Below, piece after piece: positions 21,301 to 32,495 of a stretch of DNA of 64,000 nt. This stretch comes from Favolaschia claudopus (lineage: Eukaryota; Basidiomycota; Agaricomycetes; Agaricales; Mycenaceae): the NCBI GenBank assembly GCA_037176885.1, contig JAWWNJ010000113.1, forward strand, positions 248,001 to 312,000, given 5' to 3'. Below the pieces are notes generated by a model that was not told where the DNA came from, ran no database searches, and was given only the letters and a program-made list of their open reading frames with translations. The position numbers and the translations under genes were made by a program. Numbering within the stretch: position 1 is the first letter of the stretch; the number at the start of each line of letters is the position of its first letter.

Positions 21301-24300
21301 AGCCCTATCATAATCACCATGTCAAGAAGATTCCAGATGCTCTTCACATAGGCGTTCGGCGTGAACAGAAAACCGTCCGCGATAATCTTGACGACGAACT
21401 CGGCGAAAAAGACTAGTCCAAAGGCTGACTCGCAGATATCATACCAGGCGTATCGCGAGAGACCATGATCCTGGACATACTGGCGGCGATAAACAGGGTT
21501 CGCGACGGACTCGACGACGATACCGGCGATGACGACGCTCAGCAAGAGCATCTGGAAGAGCGGGTACAGCGTGGGGCTTTGAGTTGTGCCGAACAACCGC
21601 TGTCCGCCTGCAGGCTGCACAAGCTTCTGACAAAACTTCCTTAACGGGTTCTTTTGCGAAAAGATCCAAAACGTCTTGTCATACGACGGGTGGTCGCGGA
21701 TGAAATCCGCCTTTTGCGCACGCCGCTCGTAAAACGCATCGTTGAGCTCTTCGTGCGTCGTCGCCCCCTCGTTTCTCACAGCCGCCAGGAGCTCCCTGAA
21801 TAAATACGAATTCATCAATACCTGAGAGGGCAGCGCGGAAATAAAGAATGGAGATACGCACAAATGCCTCTCCGTCTCCTCATCCTGCGGATCCCCACCA
21901 AGCCCACTCCCACCCCCAAGCGTATCACTCCTAACATGCCTCAACGTCGACATGGGAATATCATCCTTATCCTCCCCCGCAAACAACTTCTGCAACGCCG
22001 TCAAGCTCCTCGACGTGAAATGACTCTTCCCCGTCCTCCCCGTCCCTCCTCCTCCCCCCGCCCCCATGATGCCGGTACCAACACGACCCTCGCCCGGACC
22101 CCCCACCCCAGCGAGATGCGCTTTCGGCACGCTGTAATCCGTGACCAAACTTTTCTGCATTGGGAGCACCAGATTCGCAGGAAGCGCCTCGACCTTTACC
22201 TCGACCGGACGCGCACGGATCCATCGATACGGGTTGAGCTTCCTCAACCACGCAACATGCCCAGCTGTCGGCGCCGCCGTCTCGTTCCAGTAGTTCGTTG
22301 CCTGCTTCCCCCGCTTCGCCTCCTCAGCCACGTCAAAGTTCTCGTTGATCACCGCAATGAACATCTGCAGCACAATGACTGTATCCCCTCCGAGTCAATA
22401 TTCCTTCATCAAATGGAAAAAGGAGAGAAAGAAAACGCACAATTGGCAAACAACATCCACCCACTGATAAACAGCACCGCAATCGCACTCTGCCCAAACA
22501 CCGTCTCCGCCCCCGCGGTAGTATACAGAACATCCGTCCAATTCTCCGACGAGAAAACCTGATACACCGCCAAAAACGCATTATAAAGCGTCCCGAAATT
22601 CATCGCCTGATCAGCCTTCAAATCCCCCCTCAGAAACTGCACCGCAATCAACGCCGCGATGTAATTCACGAGAAACAAAAACAGGGTCATATTAGCGAGA
22701 CCGTACATGTTGCCGAAGACGCTGAGGAGAAGCGGCTTCATGCGCGGGACGACGAGGATGACGCGGTAGAACCGCATGAGTTGGAAGATGGTGAACCAGG
22801 GGTACACTGAGCTTTCCTGGATGGCGGGGATTTGGATGACGCTGCACGCCACGGCGAGAAAAGCGTCGAGCCAGTTTTGCCCCGGGCCCGGACCGCGCCT
22901 TGGCGCCGCTATCATGCTGGCGTTGTCGGCGACGCCCTTATCGTTCGCCGACGACGAGAAAGAGAAACCGAACCCGAAGAAGGCGCGCCAGTCGGGGAGG
23001 GAGGCGAGGATGCGGAGGAGGATCTCGACGTCGAATGCGATGGTGATGGCAAGTTCCGATACATACAGAATGTGTTCTTGCTGCGGTGTGATGGTGGGTG
23101 TGCGCGTGGCTTGGAGGGCGAGGGAGGCGAGGGCGAGGATGACGAAGAGCCAGCGGGTGTATGCTACGATGACCGCGAAGGGGTTGGCTTTCATATGCGG
23201 TTTCTGATGCCGCGGCGCCCATCCGTCGTCGTCTTCGTCCGAGTCGTTCACGGCGAGGGGGCTGGAGAGGTTGCGCGCGCCAAAGGCCGATTTTTTAGTC
23301 TCGGCGCGAATAGCAGAGAAGGTATTCGTGATGACGGCGACAAAGAGGTTGATGAGCCAGAAGTTGAGGACGATGAGACAGATGATGAAAAAGAGGGAGG
23401 AGACGAAGTATTCCGAGTCGATGATGCTGTACATGAGCGGTGTCCACTGCAAGATATATATATTAGTGCGACAGACACGACGGAAAAGAAATATGGAACC
23501 CACGCCATTGGCAGACGCGACGATGACGACTTGAAGCGCAGAGAAATAAATCGTATCAAAACTCTCCACGCCTTCAAGCGGGTTGGTCCTTGACTCGCGG
23601 CACGTTTGCCCGAGCGGACAAATATATCCTTTATGGTCGGGAAACGTCGTCCCCGCCAGGGTGGTGTACCCCGTCTTGTTAAGAAACACCGGATCCAGAT
23701 GCCCTCCACAGAACTGCGAGTCGAGCACGAGCTCCGCCTCACCGTTGACCGCATTCAGCACGCACGTCCGCCGCAGCGAGCCCTTGAACGTCTGCACGCC
23801 AATGATGCTGAACAGCACCATCGCGAAGACGACAAAGTACGCGACACTGGCAAGGAGGGGCTGGGCGGTTTTGAGGGAGTGAAGGATGGCGGCGGTACCG
23901 GAGGTGATGGTGAGGAGGCGAGCGGTGCGCAGGGCAGAGAGGGCGCGGAAAATGCGGATGTGGTGCGTGGCGCGCTCGACGCCGGCTGTAGCCAACGCAA
24001 AAGAGGCCCAGAACGCGAGGATGGCGATGAAGTCGATGCGGGACCACGAGTGGCGGAGGTAGGGGGCGTTGCGGCGGGTGAGGGCGGAAGAGGCGGCGAT
24101 GCTAAGTCGGAAGGGGAGGGAGATAGGTTCGTTTGGGGGTTTTTCGGGGGGAGAGGCGAGTTTTTCGACGGCGGCGGCGGGGAGGGCGAGGGTGTGGCCT
24201 TCAGGGTCGAAGAGGAGACCCGAGACGCAGATTCGGGCACAGGCCTCGAGCGTGAAGAAAACGAACAAGATGAGAAGAGCGAGGTCCTCCCATGACTGAA

Positions 24301-24907
24301 AGTAACCGGAGTAGACAGTGGGTGGGTCGGTAAGAGTTAATGAGCGTGAGGACTGGATAGTCAAAATAACAGCGTTGAGAATGATGAGCAGCAGAACAAT
24401 AGGCTCTGTCCAGGGATGGACGAGAAAGTTGAAGCAGGCCATTCGGAATGGATTTGTTGGACCCAAGAAACCGAGGGTGCGGCCGCGCAGAGGTAGAGAC
24501 TGGGCGAGGTCGGGGAGAGTTTCATCTAAATCCTTCTTGTCGTCGACATCGGGGAGTCGCTCGAGACCCGCAGAGGCGAGATTGACGACGCGTACAGAGG
24601 CGCGACGGAAGTTCTGTGAGACGTGCTTTATTGCCGTCCCGGTCTTCTTGAGGGGTGAAGGAGAAGCGCTATAGCGTAGAGTACGCCTCCTAGCAGCGCC
24701 GGGATTGTCGTCAGTGGTGTTGGTGAGGCGCACTTGGTCGTCGTCGGCGTACAAAGAAGCAGCGGAAGAGGAAGGAGCGGCGAGAGAAGACGAGGGGTCG
24801 TCTGCGGGGGGAGTGCCGTAGCGCAGCATTGTGACATTAGAGGTCCAAGAGTCGTGTGGTGAATAGAAAGGATCGTCGTCGCCGCCGACGTGAACGACGC
24901 CGGCCAT
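18316..24907 (-). CDS. CCH1: Voltage-gated calcium channel alpha-1 type subunit, Cch1
   Basis: Plasma-membrane pore subunit of the fungal high-affinity calcium uptake system, which works with Mid1. ATG at 24905-24907. A disordered N-terminus is followed by four six-helix repeats. Domain I starts near [20 protein letters not shown], has a voltage-sensor-like [15 protein letters not shown] and pore SANGWTPLMYS across an intron. Domain II has the pore [10 protein letters not shown]. Domain III has [19 protein letters not shown] and pore [10 protein letters not shown]. Domain IV has pore [10 protein letters not shown], assembled across an intron near 19750. The cytosolic tail carries [19 protein letters not shown], typical for Cch1, and a Ser-rich end; the last exon gives [12 protein letters not shown] and TAA at 18316-18318. 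Roughly 1,900 residues and many short introns, no lesion seen. Filter-ring residues read N/E/E/E; yeast Cch1 also has SAN in domain I as I recall. An additional 5' exon upstream of 24907 is possible. Confidence 0.92.
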
Positions 24908-25029
24908 GTAAAGTTAGTACTAAGTAGAGTAACGGAAAGAGGTGACACAGCCACCCGTTGCGACTCTTTCTCTTCCATGCCTCACCTGTACTAACTATGT
25001 AAATGCCCAACTCGGTATTGTGCATCGTT

Positions 25030-25960
25030 AGCTTTCATTTCATCGCTCTCGGTGTCTTCTCATGTCCTCCAAAGTCCTTGAGCTTCTCGGTCTCCTCAAC
25101 CTACAAGCACTCTCAGTTTATCGTCAATGCGAAATTTCAATTCATCCGGAATGACTCTGCTCCTTCCGTTTTGTCTACAGTCTTACATTGTTCGAGATCG
25201 TGCGACACTGTCTTCTCTGTTTTCAACCTTGGTCTGAGTTCTACCGTCTCTCTACTCGGTACGGTCTCTTGCATGCTGATTCATACTGCCATTTAGTGAT
25301 CTGGTCTTGGTCTGTCCGAGTTGTGTCAATCTTACTTTGTCTCCGTTACTTCACCGGATCGATCTCAATCTGAATCTCTCCCTCCTCGAGGACGTGTCTC
25401 TGTTCATAAATTGCCCAGCCTCGAACGACGACCGTCTCAATCTCACCTCCGTCCATCTATCAGCCTCTCACAGTCATCCTCTTTCATATCCAGTCGTCTC
25501 GCTCCGCACCGTTCCTTAGTAACTCTCTCATCATCCTACCTCATAAACGTTGCCCGTCTCCCGATCTTCATCTCAATCATACCCGCACTGTTTGATGCTA
25601 CTGCCTTCGTCGCCACACTGTTTGATGTTACTGCCTTCCTTGTGGCTATTTTTCCCCTCTCTACTGCTTTGAATTTCTTTTCCGCTTCACCTCCAATCTT
25701 CCCTCCCGTGGGGTCTCACCCAAATTGCACGGACCCATCTAATACGCATCCTGTTCCATGTATGACCATGTAATAATCAATACTATACTTACAGTACCTT
25801 TACGTCCTTCATCAGTCTCTCACTATTCACCACTTACAGCCATCCTCGTCTCTCATCACCATATCGCTGACCTCGCTTCCCCACGTCCCTGCTGTTCCGC
25901 ATCTTCCTGTTTCCCACCGTTTCCTTCTCCCTGTAAAAAAAACCTCTCCTGTAAAAAAAA
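25030..25960. repeat. Degenerate CT-rich repeat field
   Basis: CT-rich text with recurring GTCTC, GGTCTTGG, CTCGGTCTC and CATCTCAATC words over about 900 bases, upstream of the Cch1 gene. Composition is the complement of the GA fields at 12224-12850 and 33825-34960, so it is probably the same repeat type in reverse orientation, more decayed. The remaining upstream region of Cch1 (24908-25029) must hold its promoter. No gene supported. Confidence 0.55.
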
Positions 25961-26089
25961 CCACTTTCGCCCCTACCAAGTCACCCTCCTCCTTCGCGCG
26001 TTCCCCGACAAAATAAATTTATCTGACACCAGCGGTTTCAGGAACGAAAGTGGCCTGTATAGCCAGCCTGGAGCCCCCATGAGGAAGTT

Positions 26090-26475
26090 GCCGGCCCATC
26101 GTTCGGGGCAAAGCGGAAGATAAGACGGGATGGAGACGAGATACAGGTTTCGTGCTCCGAATCCTAGTTCACAACTGCTGCAGCTTGCATCCGGTTTTCG
26201 ATATGATTTTAGCACCGCAACAGAGTCGACACCTCCTAGAAATTCTTCACGGAGATCAAGGTATGAGAGCGCTGCAAGTATGAAGCTGTCTAGCCACTGG
26301 CTGGTCGGAACTTTACAAGCAACGTCAACCACTCCAAGTGAGGAAATGCGATGTCGGGCTCGGCGACGTGAATTCTGTTGGTGTCGAATCCAAATTCAAG
26401 ATGGCAATTTACTATGCAAGTGGTTTGACGCAACGAACATGGTCAATTGTGCCCAAGAGAGAAAGAATTCCTAAA
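26090..26475 (-). pseudogene. F-box relic with multiple frameshifts
   Basis: Minus-strand pieces of the F-box C-terminal region appear in three frames: SWAQLTMFV (compare LPWAQLTTL in other copies) near 26440-26465, HVAEPDIAFPHLEWLTLL near 26320-26375 (compare YIAEPLITLPHLKSLTLL in copy I), then FILAALSYLDLREEFLG near 26230-26290 with SVAVLKSY and a CSSCELG remnant of the SGCKLQ motif. The order matches the family, but the frame changes at least twice and the N-terminal half is missing. It lies directly beside cassette 2. This is an eleventh, dead copy. Confidence 0.75.
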
Positions 26476-26667
26476 TCGACACACTAAATCGAATTCAATG
26501 AAGAACGTACGATCCGAAGATCTACAAGGTGAATACAGCATGGTAATTTTCGAGTAACCATTTGGCACTACATATATACAGGGATTTTTGCCGCCATGTT
26601 ATACTAAAATCTATTCTGACAAACCTTCCCATCTCCCGTGAAAGTCGCGAATATCGTAGGAAACCCT

Positions 26668-27762
26668 TCAAACAGACAACAAATGACGCGCCCGCGCGTC
26701 TTTCTCAGCCCCAAAAATCAGCTCCTGAATCGAGGGAAACGCGGCGGAATACGAGTTGGCAGAATCCGACTTCATGGAAGAGATCCGCATGTGTTGCAGT
26801 TTGCACTCGGACCTCGATATGAAAGTTGCAAGGGAAGAGATCGGGTCAGGACCAAGGAGCTCTTCGCAGACATCCAGCTTGGAGAGAAGAGGAAGGGTAA
26901 AGGAGTTGAGGAACGCGTTCATCGGCTCATCGCCATTCGCCGTCAGCGATTTGAGACGCGGAAGCATGATATCGGGGTTGGCAATGTAGTTTTCATCGTC
27001 AATGTACAGGTCAAGACTGCATTCTGAGAGGCTGGTGGCGTTCTCCAAGATCGGGATGCACTTCTCAAGCGATATGGTATGCAATGCCAAGGTGGTTAAT
27101 TGTGACCAAGGAAGCACGATCCAATCAGCCGCAAAAATATCAAGCACAGCGGAACGCAGCATGGGGACACTGGAAAATTCGATTTTGTCATCAGGTTCTT
27201 CGTCAAGCTCCAGATCCAGATGTTTTAGGAGCGGAAAGTCGCCTTCGATGAGAGGGAGATGACAAACGTGAAGACCAAGCCGAAGTTCGAGATATTCGCA
27301 GCGAGGACGATAGGGAAGGATTGCAGCAAAGAGGGACGGCCCATCGACGTTGAAACCATCTATTTCATTCATCCGGATAGCCAGAGGAAAACAGCCAGCT
27401 CTACTGAGCCATATATTCTTTGGATTGAGGGAGAAGGGGTTCCAGCTAAACAGCGACACTGTTCGCCATAGTTTCGGGGTGGCATGAGCGATTTCTCGCC
27501 ACAGGCGGCAAATGTGTGTCAGATGAATGGGTGATTGTGTACCGTCGAGTGGTGGGCAAGCAGGGTATTCCGGAGTAAAATGGACAAAGATTTCGGCGAT
27601 GACTTCGTTGGGTAGGGTCAAAACGGGGTACTTGTAGGCGTCAAGCCGCCCTTTCACGACTGAACGCTGAGATCGCAGGACAGCAAGGGCACGCTCGAGC
27701 TCGAGAATTTGAGGATCAAGCTCTGCTAGACGCGCTCGGTCCTCTTCAAGCCTCGGAAGCAT
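26668..27762 (-). CDS. F-box protein E (cassette 2), intact
   Basis: 364 residues, one exon, ATG at 27760-27762 (MLPRLEEDRARLAELDPQIL). The frame is open further upstream to 27903, but this ATG matches the starts of C and H. The coiled coil is followed by the F-box YPVLTLPNEVIAEIFVHF, then ICRLWREIAHATPKLWR. The leucine-rich part is close to C: CEYLELRLGLHV, FPLLKHLDLELDEE, LPWSQLTTLALHTISLEKCI, SFTLPLLSKLDVCEELLGPD, and it ends ARHLLSV. Differences from C and H are scattered rather than clustered. Predicted SCF substrate adaptor; substrate unknown. Its divergent partner F has lost its start codon. Confidence 0.9.
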   Translation of the reverse strand: MLPRLEEDRARLAELDPQILELERALAVLRSQRSVVKGRLDAYKYPVLTLPNEVIAEIFVHFTPEYPACPPLDGTQSPIHLTHICRLWREIAHATPKLWRTVSLFSWNPFSLNPKNIWLSRAGCFPLAIRMNEIDGFNVDGPSLFAAILPYRPRCEYLELRLGLHVCHLPLIEGDFPLLKHLDLELDEEPDDKIEFSSVPMLRSAVLDIFAADWIVLPWSQLTTLALHTISLEKCIPILENATSLSECSLDLYIDDENYIANPDIMLPRLKSLTANGDEPMNAFLNSFTLPLLSKLDVCEELLGPDPISSLATFISRSECKLQHMRISSMKSDSANSYSAAFPSIQELIFGAEKDARARHLLSV

Positions 27763-28251
27763 GGTTCGACTTGATCTCGGAAAAAATTCTACGGAGAGGA
27801 ATACCGGGTCAGATGGCTTCGATGATTCGATAGTATGGTGCCTCACAAGCTGCACGTCCGCACACCCCGGCAAGGGTTGGTCTCTACTTACAGACTGCCG
27901 CACTTGAAGGTGAGACTGATCTTGGATTTTGATGCTTGAGCCAAGTCAACTCTGAGCGCGACGGAGGTCGGTACTGCGACAAGCGATGGAGCGGAGACTC
28001 TGAGTTTAAAAAGACGCTCTCAGGCTGGTATACGGCTTTGCCACTGGCAATTGCAGCGTGAAGTCGAAAGTAAGATGCAGACTCGGATGTCGCGGGCCGC
28101 GCTCCGACTTCTTCATGACCATTGCCCAACCTTTGCCTCTAGATCTACCTGCGTACCGCTAGGCTCAAACACAAAGTTCTGATACCACTTACTCCTAGTA
28201 TCGCCGATACCACTGGCACTTCTGTGCTGATCTACATTCCCCAGCCGCACT
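27763..28251. promoter_or_regulatory. Shared divergent spacer of F-box pair E/F
   Basis: 489 bases, about 100 longer than the spacers of the other two cassettes. The right half matches the spacer of G/H in reverse (CCAACCTTTGCCTCTA and TACCACTGG words). The left half near E has diverged or carries an insertion. An in-frame TGA at 28228-28230 lies upstream of F. Confidence 0.5.
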
Positions 28252-29367
28252 ATACTCGCCAATTTCGTCGATGATCGTGCTCGTCTAGTAGAGCTCGAAT
28301 CTCAAATAAAAGTTCTGCAACAGGCCCTAGCCACACTGCGACTCGAAGAGTCGACCATCCAGGAGCGGCTCGACGCCTACAGGTACCCCGTCTTGACTTT
28401 ACCCAACGAAATCGTGGCAGAAATCTTTGTACATTTCCTACCAAGATATCCTATCTGCCCGCCACCCGCCGGTCCAGATTCACCTGTTCTTTTGACTCAT
28501 ATCTGCCGCTTGTGGAGAGAAATCGCTTGCTCCACCCCCCAACTCTGGAGAGCGATATCACTCTCCAGTGTGGAATACAGATCTCTCAATCCCGACTATA
28601 TATGGCTCAACATAGCTGGCTGCTGTCCCCTGTCCATTCATATGAATGAAACACACGAATATGCTATCAGTGAGGGAGAATTTCTAACGGCATTCCTTCC
28701 CATCCGTGCTCGCTGCGAGTATCTCCAACTTCAGGTCGAATATCATGCCTCCGCTCTCCCCACCATTGAAGGCAAATTCCCGCTTCTTCGCCATCTAGAT
28801 ATTGAACTCGACCACGATGCCCCGCGGGAAATTCAATTTCTTGATGCCCCGATGCTACGCTCCGTCGTGTTTGACGGTTGGGCAGCTAGCTGGGTCACTC
28901 GGCTTCCCTGGGCACAACTGACCACCCTCTCACTGCATCAGATAGCATTCGAATCCTGCGTCCCAATCCTGCAGACGGCCACCAACCTTCTCGATTGTCG
29001 CCTCGACATGATCATAAGCGAGGCAGACTTTGCTTTCCACGCCCCATCGATCGTGCTTCCTTGCCTCAGATCGTTGAAAGTAGACGCTGATAACTCCATG
29101 GACGGTTTCCTTCACTCGTTCATCCTCCCTGCGCTCTCCAGTCTCACAGTTTGTGGAGAACTCCTCGGTCAAGACGCGGTTCTATCATTGAGGTCTTTCG
29201 TAGCGAGGTCTGGCTGTCATCTGCAGCACCTGCACATTACATGCATCACTACAACCATACTCGTGGAGGAATCCTACCGTCTGGCATTTCCTTCTATTCG
29301 AAAGATGACATTTAGCGTCGATCCAGACCCGCAGCCCCTTCATTTACTGTCCAACTGGGACCTTTGA
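28252..29367 (+). pseudogene. F-box gene F (cassette 2), start codon lost (ATG to ATA)
   Basis: The reading frame is open for exactly 1116 nt, the same length as intact gene G, with coiled coil LANFVDDRARLVELESQIKV, F-box YPVLTLPNEIVAEIFVHFLP, ICRLWREIACSTPQLWR, leucine-rich region and end LHLLSNWDL. At the position of the G start codon (ATG GTC GCC) it has ATA CTC GCC at 28252-28260, and an in-frame TGA stands eight codons upstream. No in-frame ATG precedes the F-box; the first one lies at about 28640, inside the leucine-rich region. The coding part is otherwise undamaged, so the loss looks recent. Rescue by an unseen 5' exon or a non-ATG start is possible, and RNA evidence would decide. Confidence 0.8.
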
Positions 29368-29594
29368 AGGGAGGCTGATACCGTGGTCTACTACCGTCTC
29401 AGACTCCTGCCTGTTTGTGCTGGCCTCAAATAGTGGAGTACTCACTTGCACTCGCTTGGCAGATTTGTAATGCATTTTTAGTTCATTGGATGCGATATTT
29501 CTTTGAGAGTCGCAGCTTTGTACTTTTGGCCGATGAATGTATACGGAATTTCGGTCGCCTTCCGCTGACCAATGCCTCCCGCTCTCCTCCGCAC

Positions 29595-29815
29595 ATTCAC
29601 ACTCTACTGTGCTTACGCCGCCGTTGCCGCCTCCTTCGCCCTGCGTCCCCTCCTCCACACGCGTGCGCCCTCCCAATATCAAGTTTCTCTGCCAAGGATG
29701 GGAAGTGGATGTCCTCGAGCTCGTGGCGTACGTGCGGACGTTGATAAGGTTTCAGGGAGGAAATGGGTGAAGGCGGCGGCGAGGAGGGGCGGGACCGATC
29801 GCGCTCTAATTGTCT
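29595..29815 (-). pseudogene. Coding remnant next to cassette 2
   Basis: Minus-strand copy of the remnant at 13135-13330. It reads RHELEDIHFPSLAEKLDIGR and then AHA before the frame is lost. Its position and convergent orientation relative to F mirror those beside B, so it was part of the duplicated block. No recognised family. Confidence 0.4.
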
Positions 29816-30000
29816 GTACTCGGTCATTTAGTCGCAGTTTCACAAGCTTAGTAGTCGAGTCATTCGAACAAGTGCTATGTACTTCATTTATTTGTTTGTT
29901 CGTCTATACCGACTTGAGAAGATTCAGAATGAAAACAAGCGTAAGCTTGACTGAGCGATGACCGAGTACACACTTACCGATACCAGGGTCTGAAGCTCTC

Positions 30001-32011
30001 TCACAGCTTCGCATACTCCCCCTCCCCCGGCGGCACCCCATACGGATTAAACCTCAACGCGTCCCTATTCCCTCGCACGTCCTTCTCAATCGAGCGGTAC
30101 CCCGCGACTGTCATCGTGATGTCCAGATCCTGCGTGCGAAGAACGATGAACAGATGGTACGGGAACGAATGAGAAAAACATGTCGATCAAGTTGAACGCA
30201 CAGCGAGAACACTCTTCATGACATGCCGACACCCACTCTCCCCCTCATGCGCCATGCCCCACACCCACATCCGCCCCACGCCCACCGCATTCGCGCCTAG
30301 AGCGAGCGCTTTGAAGATGTCTGTGCCCGAGTCGTATATGATCGTCGTTTCTGTGGGTGATCGCATGTCAGCGCGTGCAATGAGGAGGGGGTATAGTGAT
30401 CAAGAAAGCGGGGAAGCCGACAAAGCACGAGGCGGGAATGAAAGGCGCGCCGCGACACTCACCACTACCGACCTCCCTAACCACCTCCTCCAACGCCTCC
30501 AAACTCGCCACAGCCCCATCCACCTGCCGCCCGGCGTGATTGCTCACCACAACCCCATCACACCCAACTTCCAGCGCCTTCCGCGCATCTGCAGCGCATT
30601 GGATGCCTTTGAGGACGAACGGGCGCGAGGAGGAGATGCGTTTCCACTGCGGTTATCAATCATCATCGTTCTTGATTCTTTTTTTCTTTTTTTGTATATT
30701 TCAAATTTCAGACACACCTCCCGAATAGCCCAGCGCACCTTCTCCCAGGTATGCGCCTTGCCGTGCCACACCGCCGAGTCGATCCACTTGCCGGAATCTT
30801 TTTCGAGGTCTGCAGCGTGTTTGCGCATGAAGACGGGGTCGGATTGGGCGAGTTCGTTGCCGACCTGCGGGGGGCGTCAGGACTTGCGAACGGGATTCTG
30901 GAAGGCAGGGAGGGACGTACAGAGTTGGGGTAGTAGAATCTACACGGAGGATCTCCCGTGAGTATCAAGGAACGAGAGGGATTATTTGAATAACCACTCA
31001 CGCGTAGTTCGCAATATCGATATCCGTAGGCCTCCACCCTAATTGCCACGTATCCACCGTCAGCATTAGGACATCAAACCCGCTCTTAAAGGCACGCGTC
31101 ATCAGACTCAGAGTCTATCCTCCAGATTATGATACGATATGCAGGTGTTCCACAGCACAACACTCACGATCTCATCATCGTGGCCCATATACAGCTGAAA
31201 GAACCTCGGCGCCTTCGATTCGTTCGTCTTTTGCTCCCCGACGTACGCATATCCTGAATTGGGGTGCGCTTGCGCGGCGGCGTCGTTGGCGGCTGCGACG
31301 TCTTCGATGGGCTGGGAGGCGGCGGTGGAGAGGCAGTACTAAGTGGAGCGCCGAGGTGAGCAAGGACAGATGAATGAGAAGAGATGGAAGAGCAGGAAGG
31401 AAGGGTAGAAAAAGGCATTGTTTGAGGAAGAGACAAGAACGAGGAGAGGACGGACGCACAGGGATCCCCAGCTCCCCCGCGATCTTGGCCGGAATGAGCT
31501 CACCAGGCGGCGCGTAGAGTTTGTTGATTCCGATGGGCGCGAAGAGGATCGGCGCGGGGATGCGGTGTCCGAAGAGCGTCGCTGCGAAGCAAAACAAACA
31601 CGTCCTTAGGTTAGAGGATGTAAAGAAGAAGAGAAGAGACCCACTAGATAAATCCCTCTCGTTCGTATCGACCAACATCCTGGGTACGATCCTCCACCGG
31701 TAGAACGCCTCACGATTCGCGCGGTCGGTCCATCCGAGGCCTGCGTTGGAGTTTGCGTAGAAGTAGCTTCTGTCGCCGAGCTTTGTCTTGACGGAGTCGC
31801 TGAGCTTTTCGGGGTGGACGGAGAAGGTCGGGACTGTAGTGAGTGTGGTCAGAGAAGTAAAGTGAAAGAGATGAGGGAGAAGGATCCTAGAAGATGTAAT
31901 GAACGAATAAATGAACGGACGCTGTCCAGTCGTTCCACCTCTCTTGAACACCTCGCGCTGGTACAAGGAATAATGCGGAGAAGGGCCTTTGGGTTTGTTC
32001 GTTGGGTCCAT
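30001..32011 (-). CDS. FMN-dependent alpha-hydroxy-acid dehydrogenase
   Basis: Flavoenzyme of the glycolate oxidase / lactate dehydrogenase (cytochrome b2 core) / lactate 2-monooxygenase family, a TIM barrel oxidising 2-hydroxy acids. Start MDPTNKPKGPSPHYSLYQRE at 32011. Blocks in order across about nine short introns: LVDTNERDLS, TLFGHRIPAPILFAPIGINK, IPAKIAGELGIP, CLSTAASQPIEDVAAAN, PRFFQLYMGHDDEI, GFDVLMLTVDTWQLGWRPTD, FVLKGIQCAADARKALEVG, the active-site motif VVVSNHAGRQVDGAVASLEA with catalytic His and the Arg that binds the substrate carboxylate, then IIYDSGTDIFKALALGANAV and ITMTVAGYRSIEKDV. TGA at 30001-30003. SNHAG instead of the commoner SNHGG, and the long N-terminus, point to the fungal lactate-2-monooxygenase-like subgroup. 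No cytochrome b5 domain, no targeting signal seen. Substrate uncertain. Confidence 0.88.
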
Positions 32012-32495
32012 GGTGGATGGGGAGCGGTTACGAGCAGCAGGAAGAATTAATTGGAATCAAGTTGGGCTTCAAGTCTGAAGGACGTCATGTCTGAATCGTG
32101 TCGGTGTGCAAGTTATTTCGAGACGTGAGTCAACTTGGTCAAGTATGACATTGATGAAATTGCATTTTTCTCGCTTTCCCGGGCTCTCCAGTCTCACAAT
32201 TTGTAGAGGACTGCTCCGTCGTGACGCGCTTCCGCTCGTGTTCGCCAAAGATTTATTAAAAACAAATTAAAAAAACGCGATGAAAGATGCGCGAAGACGT
32301 GACTGAGATGGCCAATGTTGAGACATTTGACTGAGACCAAGCTGAGGCTGCAGCATAGACACGAGCTGAATCATGAACAAAAACTCGAGACAAACTGTGA
32401 TAATGATAATGAGAGAGAGAGAGTAAGTAGAGGAGTCGGGAGAAATCAACACGCGACAACAGCCGAAATGGGAACTATAGAATTTGGCGTTGTCG
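32012..32495. other. Spacer with a short GA-type repeat stretch
   Basis: Divergent promoter region of the FMN dehydrogenase and mL44 genes. About 32280-32420 contains GAAGACGTGACTGAGA-like text and a GAGAGAGAGAG run resembling the GA repeat fields elsewhere. No gene supported. Confidence 0.4.

Larger units (their letters stand above)
26500..29815. repeat. F-box cassette, copy 2 (inverted orientation)
   Basis: Contains E (minus), spacer, F (plus) and the convergent remnant. E belongs to the C/H lineage and F to the B/G lineage, so the whole block is reversed relative to copies 1 and 3. Homology to the 3' flank of gene C extends left to about 26500 (for example the AGTAACCATTTGGCACTA word at 26551). 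Confidence 0.75.

Noticed and set aside
22832..24295. Long plus-strand frames opposite the Cch1 gene (up to 253 codons)
   Set aside because: They mirror the GC-rich Cch1 codons on the other strand and encode low-complexity Glu/Gly/Arg text without domains.
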